Below are positions 7,316 to 14,967 of a DNA stretch of 39,098 nucleotides, piece after piece. A program made the translations under genes and the position numbers. The notes beneath the pieces were generated by a model that did no database searches, had not been told where the DNA came from, and saw only the letters and a list, made by a program, of their open reading frames with translations. This stretch comes from JAAZBG01 sp964390065 (GTDB lineage: Bacteria > Fibrobacterota > Chitinivibrionia > Chitinivibrionales > Chitinispirillaceae), in assembly GCA_964390065.1 (NCBI GenBank), contig CAYMGX010000025.1, positions 1 to 39,098 on the forward strand, given 5' to 3'. Each line of letters begins with the position of its first letter. Position 1 is the stretch's first letter.

Positions 7316-7510
7316 TTATTCAAAGCATGTTAGTTGACAATTACATATTCTGATATTTTTGTCATCACACCGTTTTCCAACAATATCAGCAGAAACCATG
7401 CAATCGGTACTTATTTTCAATGCGTCTAAACATGATATTCTTTTCCTGCCATCATCACCGGCAACGGCAATTGTATCAAGTTGTAAATCTACCTGTTTAA
7501 TTTTATCCAT
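7316..7510 (-). CDS. 64-aa Cys-rich protein of the FDH/Moco cluster, C-terminal CNCQLTCFE
   Basis: A small soluble protein encoded between fdhD and modE, with AAAGGCG before the ATG at 7510. It has six cysteines, three of them in the last nine residues (C56, C58, C62; ICNCQLTCFE). The middle, GRKRISCLDALKIS...SADIVGKRCDDKNIRI, reads like a small helical domain. From memory, similar short proteins ending in CQLGCF-like tails occur beside molybdenum or formate dehydrogenase genes in anaerobes, but I know no assigned function. A metal, Fe-S or sulfur-handling role is inferred from the Cys pattern and neighbours only. The CQLTC core is also in the N-terminal domain of the MobA fusion 500 bases downstream. 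Confidence 0.75.
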   Translation of the reverse strand: MDKIKQVDLQLDTIAVAGDDGRKRISCLDALKISTDCMVSADIVGKRCDDKNIRICNCQLTCFE

Positions 7511-7586
7511 TGTATCGCCTTTTTAAAAATTCTTTATACACTACAAACATTATGAATATTGCTGAGATTAAATTTTTTCTATTTGA

Positions 7587-8369
7587 TCAGATAATTCGCT
7601 CTGGATTTGCATAGATATTAAAAGCCCTATTCCTTGCGAACCCTACGAGTGTAATTCCCATCTCTCTGCACAAATGTATGGCCTGATGTGTTGGAGCACC
7701 GCGAGAGATTGTCAACGGAATTCCTGAACGCCGTACTTTGTAAACAATTTCCGATGATGTCCGGCCGGTGCGGGCCAATACGAACGAACCAAGATTCTTT
7801 TTCTCAAGGAGTGCTTTACCGATTACTTTATCAACTGAATTGTGACGTGCAATATCATCAATACAATACTCTGTATCATTGCTTGACAATATCGATGTAT
7901 GGACTGCACCAGTCATAGTAAATATTTCTGAGCCTTTTTCAAGCTTCTGAATCAGCTCAAATATCCGTTCTTTATCCACTTTTGTATCGTCTATAAGTTT
8001 TTGACGCATTGACAATTCATTGGTGTTGGTATACATTGCACATTTACCGCATGATGCAGTATAGAGTCGTTTCTGTGTAATTGACATATCCGGAGGTTGA
8101 GGCAAATCAACACATGCAATCCATTTTTGATTATCAAGCCAGAAATTACTCATCTCAGAACTATCATTGATGAATCCTGATGTAAATAAATAACCACACA
8201 CTAATTCTTTAATGTGCTGAGGTGTTACCAGTAATGTTGCGATTTCTTTGTCGTTAGCGATAATTGTAAGGGGTACTTCGGTAGCAACAGTATCAGTTGT
8301 ATGTTCCGTTAGTGATTCTTTGACCCGTATTGTTTCTATTGTAACGAAGGAACCAATATCATTATTCAT
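7587..8369 (-). CDS. fdhD: Formate dehydrogenase accessory sulfurtransferase FdhD
   Basis: FdhD moves sulfur from a cysteine desulfurase to the Mo/W-bis-MGD cofactor, which formate dehydrogenase needs for activity. The redox CxxC loop is TASCGKCAMY (C107, C110). The C-terminal signature ISRGAPTHQAI...GITLVGFARNRAFNIYANPERI binds the MGD. The ATG at 8369 (260 aa) is preferred: AGGTGG lies five bases upstream, inside an alternative GTG start at 8378. It is 42 bases after the MobB-like gene and 76 before the 64-aa gene. Confidence 0.97.
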   Translation of the reverse strand: MNNDIGSFVTIETIRVKESLTEHTTDTVATEVPLTIIANDKEIATLLVTPQHIKELVCGYLFTSGFINDSSEMSNFWLDNQKWIACVDLPQPPDMSITQKRLYTASCGKCAMYTNTNELSMRQKLIDDTKVDKERIFELIQKLEKGSEIFTMTGAVHTSILSSNDTEYCIDDIARHNSVDKVIGKALLEKKNLGSFVLARTGRTSSEIVYKVRRSGIPLTISRGAPTHQAIHLCREMGITLVGFARNRAFNIYANPERII

Positions 8370-8411
8370 CAAGGCCACCTTATTTACGGAATCAAATAAA
8401 TCATCTGGTTT

Positions 8412-8861
8412 TTATGCCGGGCACATCCCGCTAACCATTTCAAGTTTCGCACCTGCCATCATTGCAATTTCTCTTATGATACTTATATCCAGCGATAAAC
8501 GTAATGCCAATTCGTAACTTTTAAACTTGTCAACAATTTCCCCTGAAATAATATCTGCCATTTTCAATGCACGTGATGCAGATGGTTTTGGTGAATCCCC
8601 TGTCAGATATAGTACACAATCCGGAATAATTTCTTTTAATATGCTGTTACTCTCAATTATCAGATAGGATACATCACCTGCAAACTGTTGGATTGTATCT
8701 ATGGAGGTACCCATTGGAAAGAGTTTTATCTTTTTGTGAATATTTTCCGCATGATGTCCAATTTTTACAGTAAGGGCATCCGGTATCAGGTTTGATATAC
8801 CTCTTGCAAGTGTTGTTTTACCAACACCGGAACATGCTCCTGAAACAACAATAATTTTCAT
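8412..8861 (-). CDS. MobB-like P-loop NTPase
   Basis: A 149-aa P-loop protein with a Walker A at the N-terminus (SGACSGVGKTTLARGIS, about residues 6-22) and a possible Walker B-like stretch VSYLIIESNSI near residue 70. The VKIGHHAENIH segment recalls the conserved Lys-His region of MobB, the GTPase partner of MobA, and size and context (next to fdhD, before mobA) agree. The match is not close: the C-terminal half (ADIISGEIVDKFKSYELALRLSLD) is unfamiliar. It may be a divergent MobB or another cofactor-handling NTPase. AAGGACA precedes the ATG. Confidence 0.75.
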   Translation of the reverse strand: MKIIVVSGACSGVGKTTLARGISNLIPDALTVKIGHHAENIHKKIKLFPMGTSIDTIQQFAGDVSYLIIESNSILKEIIPDCVLYLTGDSPKPSASRALKMADIISGEIVDKFKSYELALRLSLDISIIREIAMMAGAKLEMVSGMCPA

Positions 8862-8941
8862 GGTATGTCCTTTTGTATATGCTCAGCATCTGGTAATGGT
8901 TAGTGCTATCCCGCCCCACCAGCCAATGCCGGTAACTTAGC

Positions 8942-9063
8942 GTCCCCTAAATCCCCCGCTAATGTCGTTAAGTTAAGATTGACACGTGAGACACGCCCCC
9001 TAAATCCCCCGCAGGGGGACTTCATGAAAATCAATTTTTTACAAGTCCCTCTACGGGGGGCGA
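8942..9063. repeat. Composite GC-rich palindromic repeat
   Basis: Three related pieces lie in tandem: GTCCCCTAAATCCCCCGC at 8942-8959, ACGCCCCCTAAATCCCCCGC with AGGGGGACTT to about 9022, and AAGTCCCTCTACGGGGGGCG at 9044-9063. The last two are inverted halves of one palindrome separated by about 21 bases, and the first is an isolated half. It is the same family as 7234-7272. The layout suggests partial duplication or decay of a mobile palindromic unit. Confidence 0.65.
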
Positions 9064-9132
9064 GTATTATAATTATCATAATGTTAACTATGCGTTTTGA
9101 ACTCAACTGCATCAATCAGGATCAAAAAGCAT

Positions 9133-9160
9133 ATGAACACTGTTGATGTGCAGTGTTCAT
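9133..9160 (-). terminator. Probable terminator after the rubrerythrin-like gene
   Basis: ATGAACACTG and CAGTGTTCAT form a perfect 10-pair stem with an 8-base loop. Read on the minus strand it is followed by ATGCTTTTTG, a modest U-run. A second perfect 7-pair hairpin (GATATGA/TCATATC, 9165-9181) sits between it and the stop codon at 9192. It probably ends or attenuates the rex-to-rubrerythrin transcript before the Moco genes. Confidence 0.55.
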
Positions 9161-9191
9161 TTAAGATATGATAGTCATATCACGTATAGTA

Positions 9192-9641
9192 TTAAAATGA
9201 TTCCGGGTAACCGATCTGCACAAATGCATTTTCAAGTTTCTGCTTATGACCAAGCTCCATAGCCGCAAGTGATTGAAGCATTGTCACAAGTTGCTGATCA
9301 GTTGCTTTTTTAGAAAGTGCGGTATAGAATTCCGCCGCTTCCTGTTCTTTTTTTGCAGCAAGCATTATTGCATCAGCCGGCTTCATAGTAATTGACAACA
9401 CCGGAGTATTGTTACTATCTGCTATAGCATAATCTACCTCAGGTGAAACAAATTTACCAACCAGTGACAAGTCCTGTTCATATTTTCTGAGTGTTTCCGC
9501 ATGCTCAGCTTCATCAGCAGAAAGCTGCAGGAAAATGTCTTTTACACCCGGATTTGTAACTTTTTCTGATGCCTTTTTGTAAAACTCACAGGCTTCAATT
9601 TCCTGATCGATAGCAATTATGAAAAGAGATTTTATATCCAT
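9192..9641 (-). CDS. Rubrerythrin/ferritin-like di-iron protein
   Basis: 149 aa forming a four-helix ferritin-like bundle. Iron ligands are visible in two repeats: EIEACEFY ... DEAEH (about residues 14-50) and KEQEAAEFY ... MELGHK (about 100-135), the E...ExxH plus E...ExxH pattern. There is no C-terminal rubredoxin Cys site, so it is not a full rubrerythrin. Such proteins often act in peroxide reduction or oxygen protection in anaerobes. Lying directly after fdhA (51 bases) suggests protection of the oxygen-sensitive formate dehydrogenase, an inference. AAAGGATG precedes the ATG. Confidence 0.9.
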   Translation of the reverse strand: MDIKSLFIIAIDQEIEACEFYKKASEKVTNPGVKDIFLQLSADEAEHAETLRKYEQDLSLVGKFVSPEVDYAIADSNNTPVLSITMKPADAIMLAAKKEQEAAEFYTALSKKATDQQLVTMLQSLAAMELGHKQKLENAFVQIGYPESF

Positions 9642-9671
9642 TATATCATCCTTTTGTAAACAAATAAGAAT

Positions 9672-9689
9672 AGTGCACCGAAGTGCACT
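9672..9689 (-). promoter_or_regulatory. UUCG-tetraloop hairpin between fdhA and the rubrerythrin-like gene
   Basis: On the minus strand AGTGCAC-TTCG-GTGCACT gives a 7-pair stem closed as C(UUCG)G, an exceptionally stable RNA tetraloop, three bases after the fdhA stop. The sequence after it (ATTCTTATTTG) is only weakly U-rich. It could be a partial terminator or a 3'-end stabiliser that sets the ratio of fdhA to downstream mRNA. Confidence 0.55.
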
Positions 9690-9692
9690 GTA

Positions 9693-12422
9693 TTATGGTC
9701 TTGCCTGACGTTTGAAATTTACTCCAAGAGGCTCACCATCAGCAACCTTCTCAATTTTTATTGCACAGGCTTTATACTCAGGAGTTTCAGTAACATTATC
9801 ATATGCACTGTTTGTAAGAACATTTGCACAGGCTTCATGAAAATGGAATGCACACCATGCAACACCTTTTGGTGAGCGGTCTGTAACCCATGCTTTAAGC
9901 GTAATTGAACCGCGTCTGCTTGTTGCTTTTACAATATCACCGGTTTTCACATTCATTATTTTGGCATCCTCGTGACTTATTTCCATCAGCTCTTCAGGGC
10001 AGAGGTTCTCAAGTCCGATAGAATTTCTTGTCTGTGTACCGGAGTGATAATGCCACAATCTTCTTCCGGTTGACAATACAATAGGATACTCGCTATCCGG
10101 TAGTTCTGCCTGATGACGATAGACGGTATGGCTGAACAAACCTTTTCCTCGTGTAAACTTACCATCCAGATGAAGAATCGGGGTACCCGGATGGGTAACC
10201 GTCGGACATGGCCACTGTATGCCGGTTTCTTTAATACGTTCGTGAGTGATACCGGCCATGCTTGTACCGGAACTTCTCATATCCTCCCATGTATCTCTGG
10301 CTGATGTCAAGCGCAGATCAACACCAAACCGTTTTGCAAGTTCGTTCATAATCCACCAGGTCGGCCTTGCTTCTCCCGGAGGTTCAACAGCTTTATTAAG
10401 CAGTGATACGCGGCGTTCCAGATTTGAATATGTTCCATAATCTTCATTAAAACAGGTATCAGGAAAAATTACATCAGCATATTCAGTTGTCAGGTTTGGA
10501 AAAATATCTGCAACCGCCAGAAATTCAAGGGCTTTGATTTCTTCAATTGTCTTGGCCATATTGGGCTCAGTATGCACAGTGTTGTCCCCGACACAAAGAA
10601 GTGCTCTTGTACCACCCTCCTTTGTTTTATGGAGCATTGTTGGCATTTTATAGCCGGGTTTTAATGGCAGACCACTTACACCCCATGCTTTTTCCATTTT
10701 GGCAATAACATCCGGATTGTCAACATTCTGATAATTGTGATATACATTTGGCAATGCCCCCATATCGCAGGCACCCTGAACATTATTTTGTCCGCGCAGA
10801 GGATTAACGCCACATCCGCGTTTACCAAGATGACCAAGAACCATCTGCAGATTGGCAATGGTTTTTACATTGTCTGTTCCGCAGATATGCTCTGTTACAC
10901 CAAGAGTATATATAACGTTAACTTTCTTTGCAGTACCAAGCATCTGTGCAACTTTTTTTATCATGTCAACTGAAACACCGCTGAGCTCTGATGCTTTCTC
11001 TGCAGGGTATTCTTCAACCCACTTTTTAATTTCCTCTGGATTTTCGGTAAACTTATTCATGAATTCATCATTCTGCCATCCATTTTTAAATATCTCATTT
11101 ATAAGCCCATTTAAAAATGGTACATCGGTACCAACCTTGAATTGTACGTAGAGATCCGACCAATGCGCAACATCAACCTTACGGGGATCGCAAACAATAA
11201 GGGTTGCTCCGTTTTTTGCGGCCTTTTTGACATAGTAAGAAACAACCGGATGCGCTTCTGTCATATTTGAACCAATAACAAAAATAAGCTCTGCATCAAG
11301 AATGTCTGCTATTGAATTTGTCGCAGCACCGCTTCCATAAGCATATGCAAGGCCCGCAACTGTAGGCGCATGGCATACGCGGGCGCAATGGTCAACGTTA
11401 TTGGTCTTAATTACTGCACGTGTAAATTTCTGCACTGCATAGTTATTCTCATTTGTAATACGTCCGGAACCAAATGCAGAAAACACATCCGGACCGTTTT
11501 TCTCAACAATGCTTTTAATTCTGGATGCAGTGTAATCAAGTGCCTCATCCCATGAAACCCGTTCATGCTTACCATTCTTTTTAATCATCGGATATTTCAG
11601 ACGCTTCGGACTTGCATGAAATTCATAACCATAACGGCCTTTTACGCACAGCATTCCATAGTTCGGAGCAGCATCACGACCGCTTACCCGTACTACTTTA
11701 TTATGTTCACGATCAACATGCAACACAAGTTGACACCCAACACCGCAATACGGACATGTTGTGTTTACCTTTTCAAGATGAGAATCACGTCCAAGCCCGC
11801 GTGCTTTTTTGTTAGTCAACGCACCGGTTGGACATGTCTGTACACATTCACCACACTGTACACAACTTGATTCTCCCATAGGCAGATCAGTGTCGCAAAT
11901 AATTGTTGTATTTCTTCCACGATATCCAAAACTCAATACTTCATTGACAACGTTTTCATTGCAGGCAGTTACACAGCGTCCGCATTTGATGCATTTGTCA
12001 TGGTCAATAACGACAAATTCGGAGCTTGTGTCTTTTTGTCCTGTTGGCGATTCTGCAAATGATGTACGTTCAATACCAAGGTAGTAACAAACATCCTGCA
12101 GCTCACACGAACCGCTTTTTTCGCACGACAGACAATCATGGCGACCACCAGCGAGCATGAGATCGACAACAAGTTTTTGTGATGTCCGGATCTCTTCGCT
12201 TGACGTAAGAATCTTCATGCCGTCCTTTACTTTCAGGTTGCATGATGTCTGATAGCCCTTCATTCCCTCAACACTTACAATACAAACCCGGCATTTTGAT
12301 GTCTGGCCGGTTTTTGGATGATAACATAATGATGGAATATAGATACCATTCCGACGTGCTACATCAAGAACGGTTTCCCCTTCATTGGCATCGTATGCCT
12401 GATTATTTATAAATAGTTGCAT
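9693..12422 (-). CDS. fdhA: NAD-linked formate dehydrogenase catalytic subunit (Mo/W-bis-MGD, Cys type)
   Basis: 909 aa. It oxidises formate to CO2, or the reverse, at a Mo/W-bis-MGD site and passes electrons through Fe-S clusters to the NuoF-like subunit. Order: [2Fe-2S] domain (C33, C44, C47, C61); NuoG-type Cys-rich segment (C97, C100, C106); two 4Fe-4S motifs (C144-C154 and C187-C197); the MGD-proximal cluster TTCPYCGVGC (C223, C226, C230, plus C259) with catalytic-region Lys261 (KGRYGYEF). The active site is DHCARVCHAPT, with Cys350 and His351. The codon is TGC, so this is a cysteine and not a selenocysteine enzyme. The C-terminal molydopterin dinucleotide-binding domain includes STGRRLWHYHSGT. 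GAGGTT precedes the ATG. With NuoE/NuoF-like partners next to it, the complex resembles HylABC/Hnd-type cytosolic, possibly electron-bifurcating, formate dehydrogenases. Confidence 0.95.
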   Translation of the reverse strand: MQLFINNQAYDANEGETVLDVARRNGIYIPSLCYHPKTGQTSKCRVCIVSVEGMKGYQTSCNLKVKDGMKILTSSEEIRTSQKLVVDLMLAGGRHDCLSCEKSGSCELQDVCYYLGIERTSFAESPTGQKDTSSEFVVIDHDKCIKCGRCVTACNENVVNEVLSFGYRGRNTTIICDTDLPMGESSCVQCGECVQTCPTGALTNKKARGLGRDSHLEKVNTTCPYCGVGCQLVLHVDREHNKVVRVSGRDAAPNYGMLCVKGRYGYEFHASPKRLKYPMIKKNGKHERVSWDEALDYTASRIKSIVEKNGPDVFSAFGSGRITNENNYAVQKFTRAVIKTNNVDHCARVCHAPTVAGLAYAYGSGAATNSIADILDAELIFVIGSNMTEAHPVVSYYVKKAAKNGATLIVCDPRKVDVAHWSDLYVQFKVGTDVPFLNGLINEIFKNGWQNDEFMNKFTENPEEIKKWVEEYPAEKASELSGVSVDMIKKVAQMLGTAKKVNVIYTLGVTEHICGTDNVKTIANLQMVLGHLGKRGCGVNPLRGQNNVQGACDMGALPNVYHNYQNVDNPDVIAKMEKAWGVSGLPLKPGYKMPTMLHKTKEGGTRALLCVGDNTVHTEPNMAKTIEEIKALEFLAVADIFPNLTTEYADVIFPDTCFNEDYGTYSNLERRVSLLNKAVEPPGEARPTWWIMNELAKRFGVDLRLTSARDTWEDMRSSGTSMAGITHERIKETGIQWPCPTVTHPGTPILHLDGKFTRGKGLFSHTVYRHQAELPDSEYPIVLSTGRRLWHYHSGTQTRNSIGLENLCPEELMEISHEDAKIMNVKTGDIVKATSRRGSITLKAWVTDRSPKGVAWCAFHFHEACANVLTNSAYDNVTETPEYKACAIKIEKVADGEPLGVNFKRQARP

Positions 12423-12464
12423 AAGAACCTCGTTATTCTTTTTATTAGCTTTACAAATCAGTTG

Positions 12465-14327
12465 TTAATATTTGACAATTGCATCAAATTTACAAGTACT
12501 ATAGCAAAGACCACAACGTGTACACATATCTGCATTTATTGTATGTCGTGTTTTCGTGCTTCCACATATTGCAGAAACAGGACATGCTTTTTTACACAGC
12601 CCGCATCCTATACACTTATCGGTAATTTCAAAAACAATAAGTGATTTACAAACTGCGGCACGGCATTTTTTATCACGGATATGTTCTTCATACTCATCCC
12701 TGAAGTGGCGTAATGTACTAAGAACCGGATTGGATGCTGTCTGACCAAGACCACAAAGCGATGCATTTTTAATAGTGACTGCCATTTTTTGCAATGTGTC
12801 AATATCAGCCATCTCGCCTTTACCTTCACAGATTCTATTAATAATTTGAAGCATCTGATGCGTTCCTTCTCTGCATGGGACGCACTTTCCACACGATTCA
12901 TCCTGTACAAATTCGAGGAAAAACCGTGCTACGTCAACCATACAGCTTGTCTCATCCATCACAATAAGACCCCCGCTACCCATAATAGCACCGAGTTCAT
13001 TCAGTGATTCATAATCAAGAGGAACATCAAGATGATTTGTCGGTATACAACCACCAGACGGGCCGCCAATCTGGGCTGCTTTGTACGCTTTACCATTAGG
13101 GACACCGCCACCAATATCATAAATTACTTTTTTTAATGGCGTACCAACCGGTACCTCAACAAGTCCGGAGAGCTCGACAGCACCTGCAAGTGCGAAAATT
13201 TTTGTACCTTTACTTTTTGCAGTACCGATTGACGCAAACCAGGGTGCCCCATTATTAATAATCCGGGGAATATTTGAATACGTTTCCACATTATTAAGAA
13301 CAGTCGGTTTGTCCCAGAGACCTTTTTGTGCAGGAAACGGAGGACGGGGACGGGGTTCACCGCGTTTACCCTCAATGGATGCCATAAGCGCAGTTTCTTC
13401 ACCACATACAAATGCACCTGATCCCTTACGTATTTCAAGATCAAATTCGAAATCAGTACCAAGAATATTTTTCCCAAGAAGTCCGCATGTACGTGCCTGA
13501 ACAATTGCATTCTGTAAACGCTCTACTGCAAGTGGATACTCCGCGCGTACATACAAAAAGCCTTTTTTACATCCGATTGCAAATGCACCGACAGCCATAC
13601 CTTCAATAACACTGTGCGGATCACCTTCAAGAATACTTCTGTCCATAAATGCCCCGGGATCACCCTCATCAGCATTGCATAGAATGTATTTAACATCACC
13701 CTCGCTTTTTTGTGCAAACGACCACTTGGTTCCGGTTGGAAAACCAGCACCACCACGGCCACGTAATCCGGATGCACCAACTTCCGCGATAGTTTCTTCG
13801 CTTGACATTGATGTCAGGACTTTACTAAGTGCACTATATCCACCGATAGCAATATAGTCGGAAATTTTATTCGGGTTTACTTTTCCACAATTACTTAAAA
13901 CTATCTTTTTCTGATTTTTGAAGAATGGTATTTCATCCATTTTCTGCTGCTTGACATCATCAGCTTCATGAATCAGTTTATCAACAATCTTGCCGCCAAG
14001 CAGATGATCATGAACAATCGCCACAGCATCATCTGCTGCAACGTTTTGATAAAATGTACCGTCTTTGCCAATAACAATAACCGGTCCTACTGCACACGGG
14101 CCAAGACACCCAGTCTCTACAACAGCCATTTTATCAGCTAAACCTTTTTTCTGCAGTTCACTGATCAGTGCATCTTTTACTTTCATTGAGCCTGAAGCAA
14201 TACAGCCGCCACCCGCACATACAAAGATTTTTTCTTTGTTAAATTCTGCACTTGCGCAGATAGTATCCCTGATTTTTTTTAAATCGTCTGGTGTCTTAAT
14301 GCGTTCGTTAATTAAAAGATCATCCAT
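12465..14327 (-). CDS. nuoF: NuoF/HndC-like NADH-binding subunit of formate dehydrogenase
   Basis: 620 aa flavoprotein that exchanges electrons between NAD(P)H, FMN and Fe-S clusters. Domains: N-terminal thioredoxin-like [2Fe-2S] (C37, C42, C74, C78); NADH/FMN-binding core with GRGGAGFPTG (190-199) and CNADEGDPGAFMDR; an SLBB region; a 4Fe-4S site ESCGKCVPCREG; and a C-terminal two-cluster ferredoxin (CIGCGLCKKACP and CTRCGLCYSTCK) in the last 60 residues. The extra N- and C-terminal domains mark the HndC/HydB type found in bifurcating hydrogenases and formate dehydrogenases, rather than complex I NuoF. Its ATG directly abuts the nuoE stop, and fdhA follows after 42 bases. Confidence 0.93.
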   Translation of the reverse strand: MDDLLINERIKTPDDLKKIRDTICASAEFNKEKIFVCAGGGCIASGSMKVKDALISELQKKGLADKMAVVETGCLGPCAVGPVIVIGKDGTFYQNVAADDAVAIVHDHLLGGKIVDKLIHEADDVKQQKMDEIPFFKNQKKIVLSNCGKVNPNKISDYIAIGGYSALSKVLTSMSSEETIAEVGASGLRGRGGAGFPTGTKWSFAQKSEGDVKYILCNADEGDPGAFMDRSILEGDPHSVIEGMAVGAFAIGCKKGFLYVRAEYPLAVERLQNAIVQARTCGLLGKNILGTDFEFDLEIRKGSGAFVCGEETALMASIEGKRGEPRPRPPFPAQKGLWDKPTVLNNVETYSNIPRIINNGAPWFASIGTAKSKGTKIFALAGAVELSGLVEVPVGTPLKKVIYDIGGGVPNGKAYKAAQIGGPSGGCIPTNHLDVPLDYESLNELGAIMGSGGLIVMDETSCMVDVARFFLEFVQDESCGKCVPCREGTHQMLQIINRICEGKGEMADIDTLQKMAVTIKNASLCGLGQTASNPVLSTLRHFRDEYEEHIRDKKCRAAVCKSLIVFEITDKCIGCGLCKKACPVSAICGSTKTRHTINADMCTRCGLCYSTCKFDAIVKY

Positions 14328-14873
14328 TTACTTACTCCCATTCTTTGCGCCCTGGGCGAGATTTCTATAGCTTTTTAAAATCTTTTCTACATCTGATGAT
14401 TTCACCCACTGATGAACATCCTCATTGATCATAATTACCGGTGCAAGACCACACGCGCCAAAACATCTGCCGACATCAAGCGTAAAGACCAGATCATCAG
14501 TCGTTTCTCCAACATCAACACCCAATTGAGATTTTAGCGCTGTTAGCACTTCCTCTGCTCCACGTACATAGCAGGCAGTTCCAAGACACACACGTATCAG
14601 ATATTTACCTCTTGGTTTTAATGAGAAAAATGAGTAAAAAGTGATAACACCAAAGATCTTTGATGTTGGAATCCGAAGACGTTCAGAGATAGCAGTAATT
14701 GCAGCTGCCGGAATATATCCATATATTCCCTGAGTCTCCTGAAGTACCGGAATCAAAGCCCCCGGCTGATTTTCCCATGTGTCAAAAACGGCATCCAGCT
14801 TACTCAATTCAATCTCACCACAATTCTCTGTACCTGAACAGGAACAACTACACTTAGATTCATTATTTGACAT
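14328..14873 (-). CDS. nuoE: NuoE/HndA-like [2Fe-2S] subunit of formate dehydrogenase
   Basis: 181 aa thioredoxin-like ferredoxin (24-kDa subunit type) that partners with the NuoF-like flavoprotein. Ligands: C96 and C101 (CLGTAC), C137 and C141 (CFGAC). The helical N-terminal part (LIPVLQETQGIYGYIPAAAI) is typical. Oddly, the first 18 residues carry four more cysteines (KCSCSCSGTENC), which are not part of the known cluster. AGGAGA lies seven bases before the ATG at 14873. It starts the trimeric nuoE-nuoF-fdhA block. Confidence 0.95.
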   Translation of the reverse strand: MSNNESKCSCSCSGTENCGEIELSKLDAVFDTWENQPGALIPVLQETQGIYGYIPAAAITAISERLRIPTSKIFGVITFYSFFSLKPRGKYLIRVCLGTACYVRGAEEVLTALKSQLGVDVGETTDDLVFTLDVGRCFGACGLAPVIMINEDVHQWVKSSDVEKILKSYRNLAQGAKNGSK

Positions 14874-14920
14874 TTAATTCTCCTGAAAATATTTCTACTA
14901 TCCTCAATCCTGTACAATAA

Positions 14921-14954
14921 CCTGTATCAATATTGGTTGATACCGGCATACAGG
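14921..14954. promoter_or_regulatory. Inverted repeat upstream of nuoE
   Basis: GTATCAA (14924-14930) and TTGATAC (14937-14943) are perfect 7-base arms around TATTGG, nested in CCTGTA...TACAGG. It lies in the 94 bases between the MFS transporter stop and nuoE. There is no U-run, so it reads more like an operator than a terminator. It does not match the usual Rex operator (TTGTGAA-N4-TTCACAA). Confidence 0.4.
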
Positions 14955-14967
14955 ACAAAGAATAAAC

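Larger units (their letters stand above)
8862..9191. other. Intergenic region with repeats and hairpins
   Basis: 330 bases without a convincing gene (an open frame at 8906-9115 runs through the palindromic repeat and is not credible). It holds a composite GC-rich repeat (8942-9063) and two hairpins (9133-9160 and 9165-9181) just past the rubrerythrin stop. A promoter for the MobB-like/fdhD/Moco genes probably lies here, but I cannot point to it. Confidence 0.5.

Noticed and set aside
8906..9115. 69-codon open frame between the MobB-like and rubrerythrin-like genes
   Set aside because: It consists largely of the palindromic repeat and has no ribosome site.
11360..11400. Selenocysteine insertion in fdhA
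   Set aside because: The active-site codon is TGC, not TGA, and no in-frame TGA occurs.
12100..14330. Many open frames on the plus strand and in shifted minus frames across nuoF and fdhA
   Set aside because: They overlap strongly conserved enzymes, have no ribosome sites and no recognisable product; they are shadows of the real frames.
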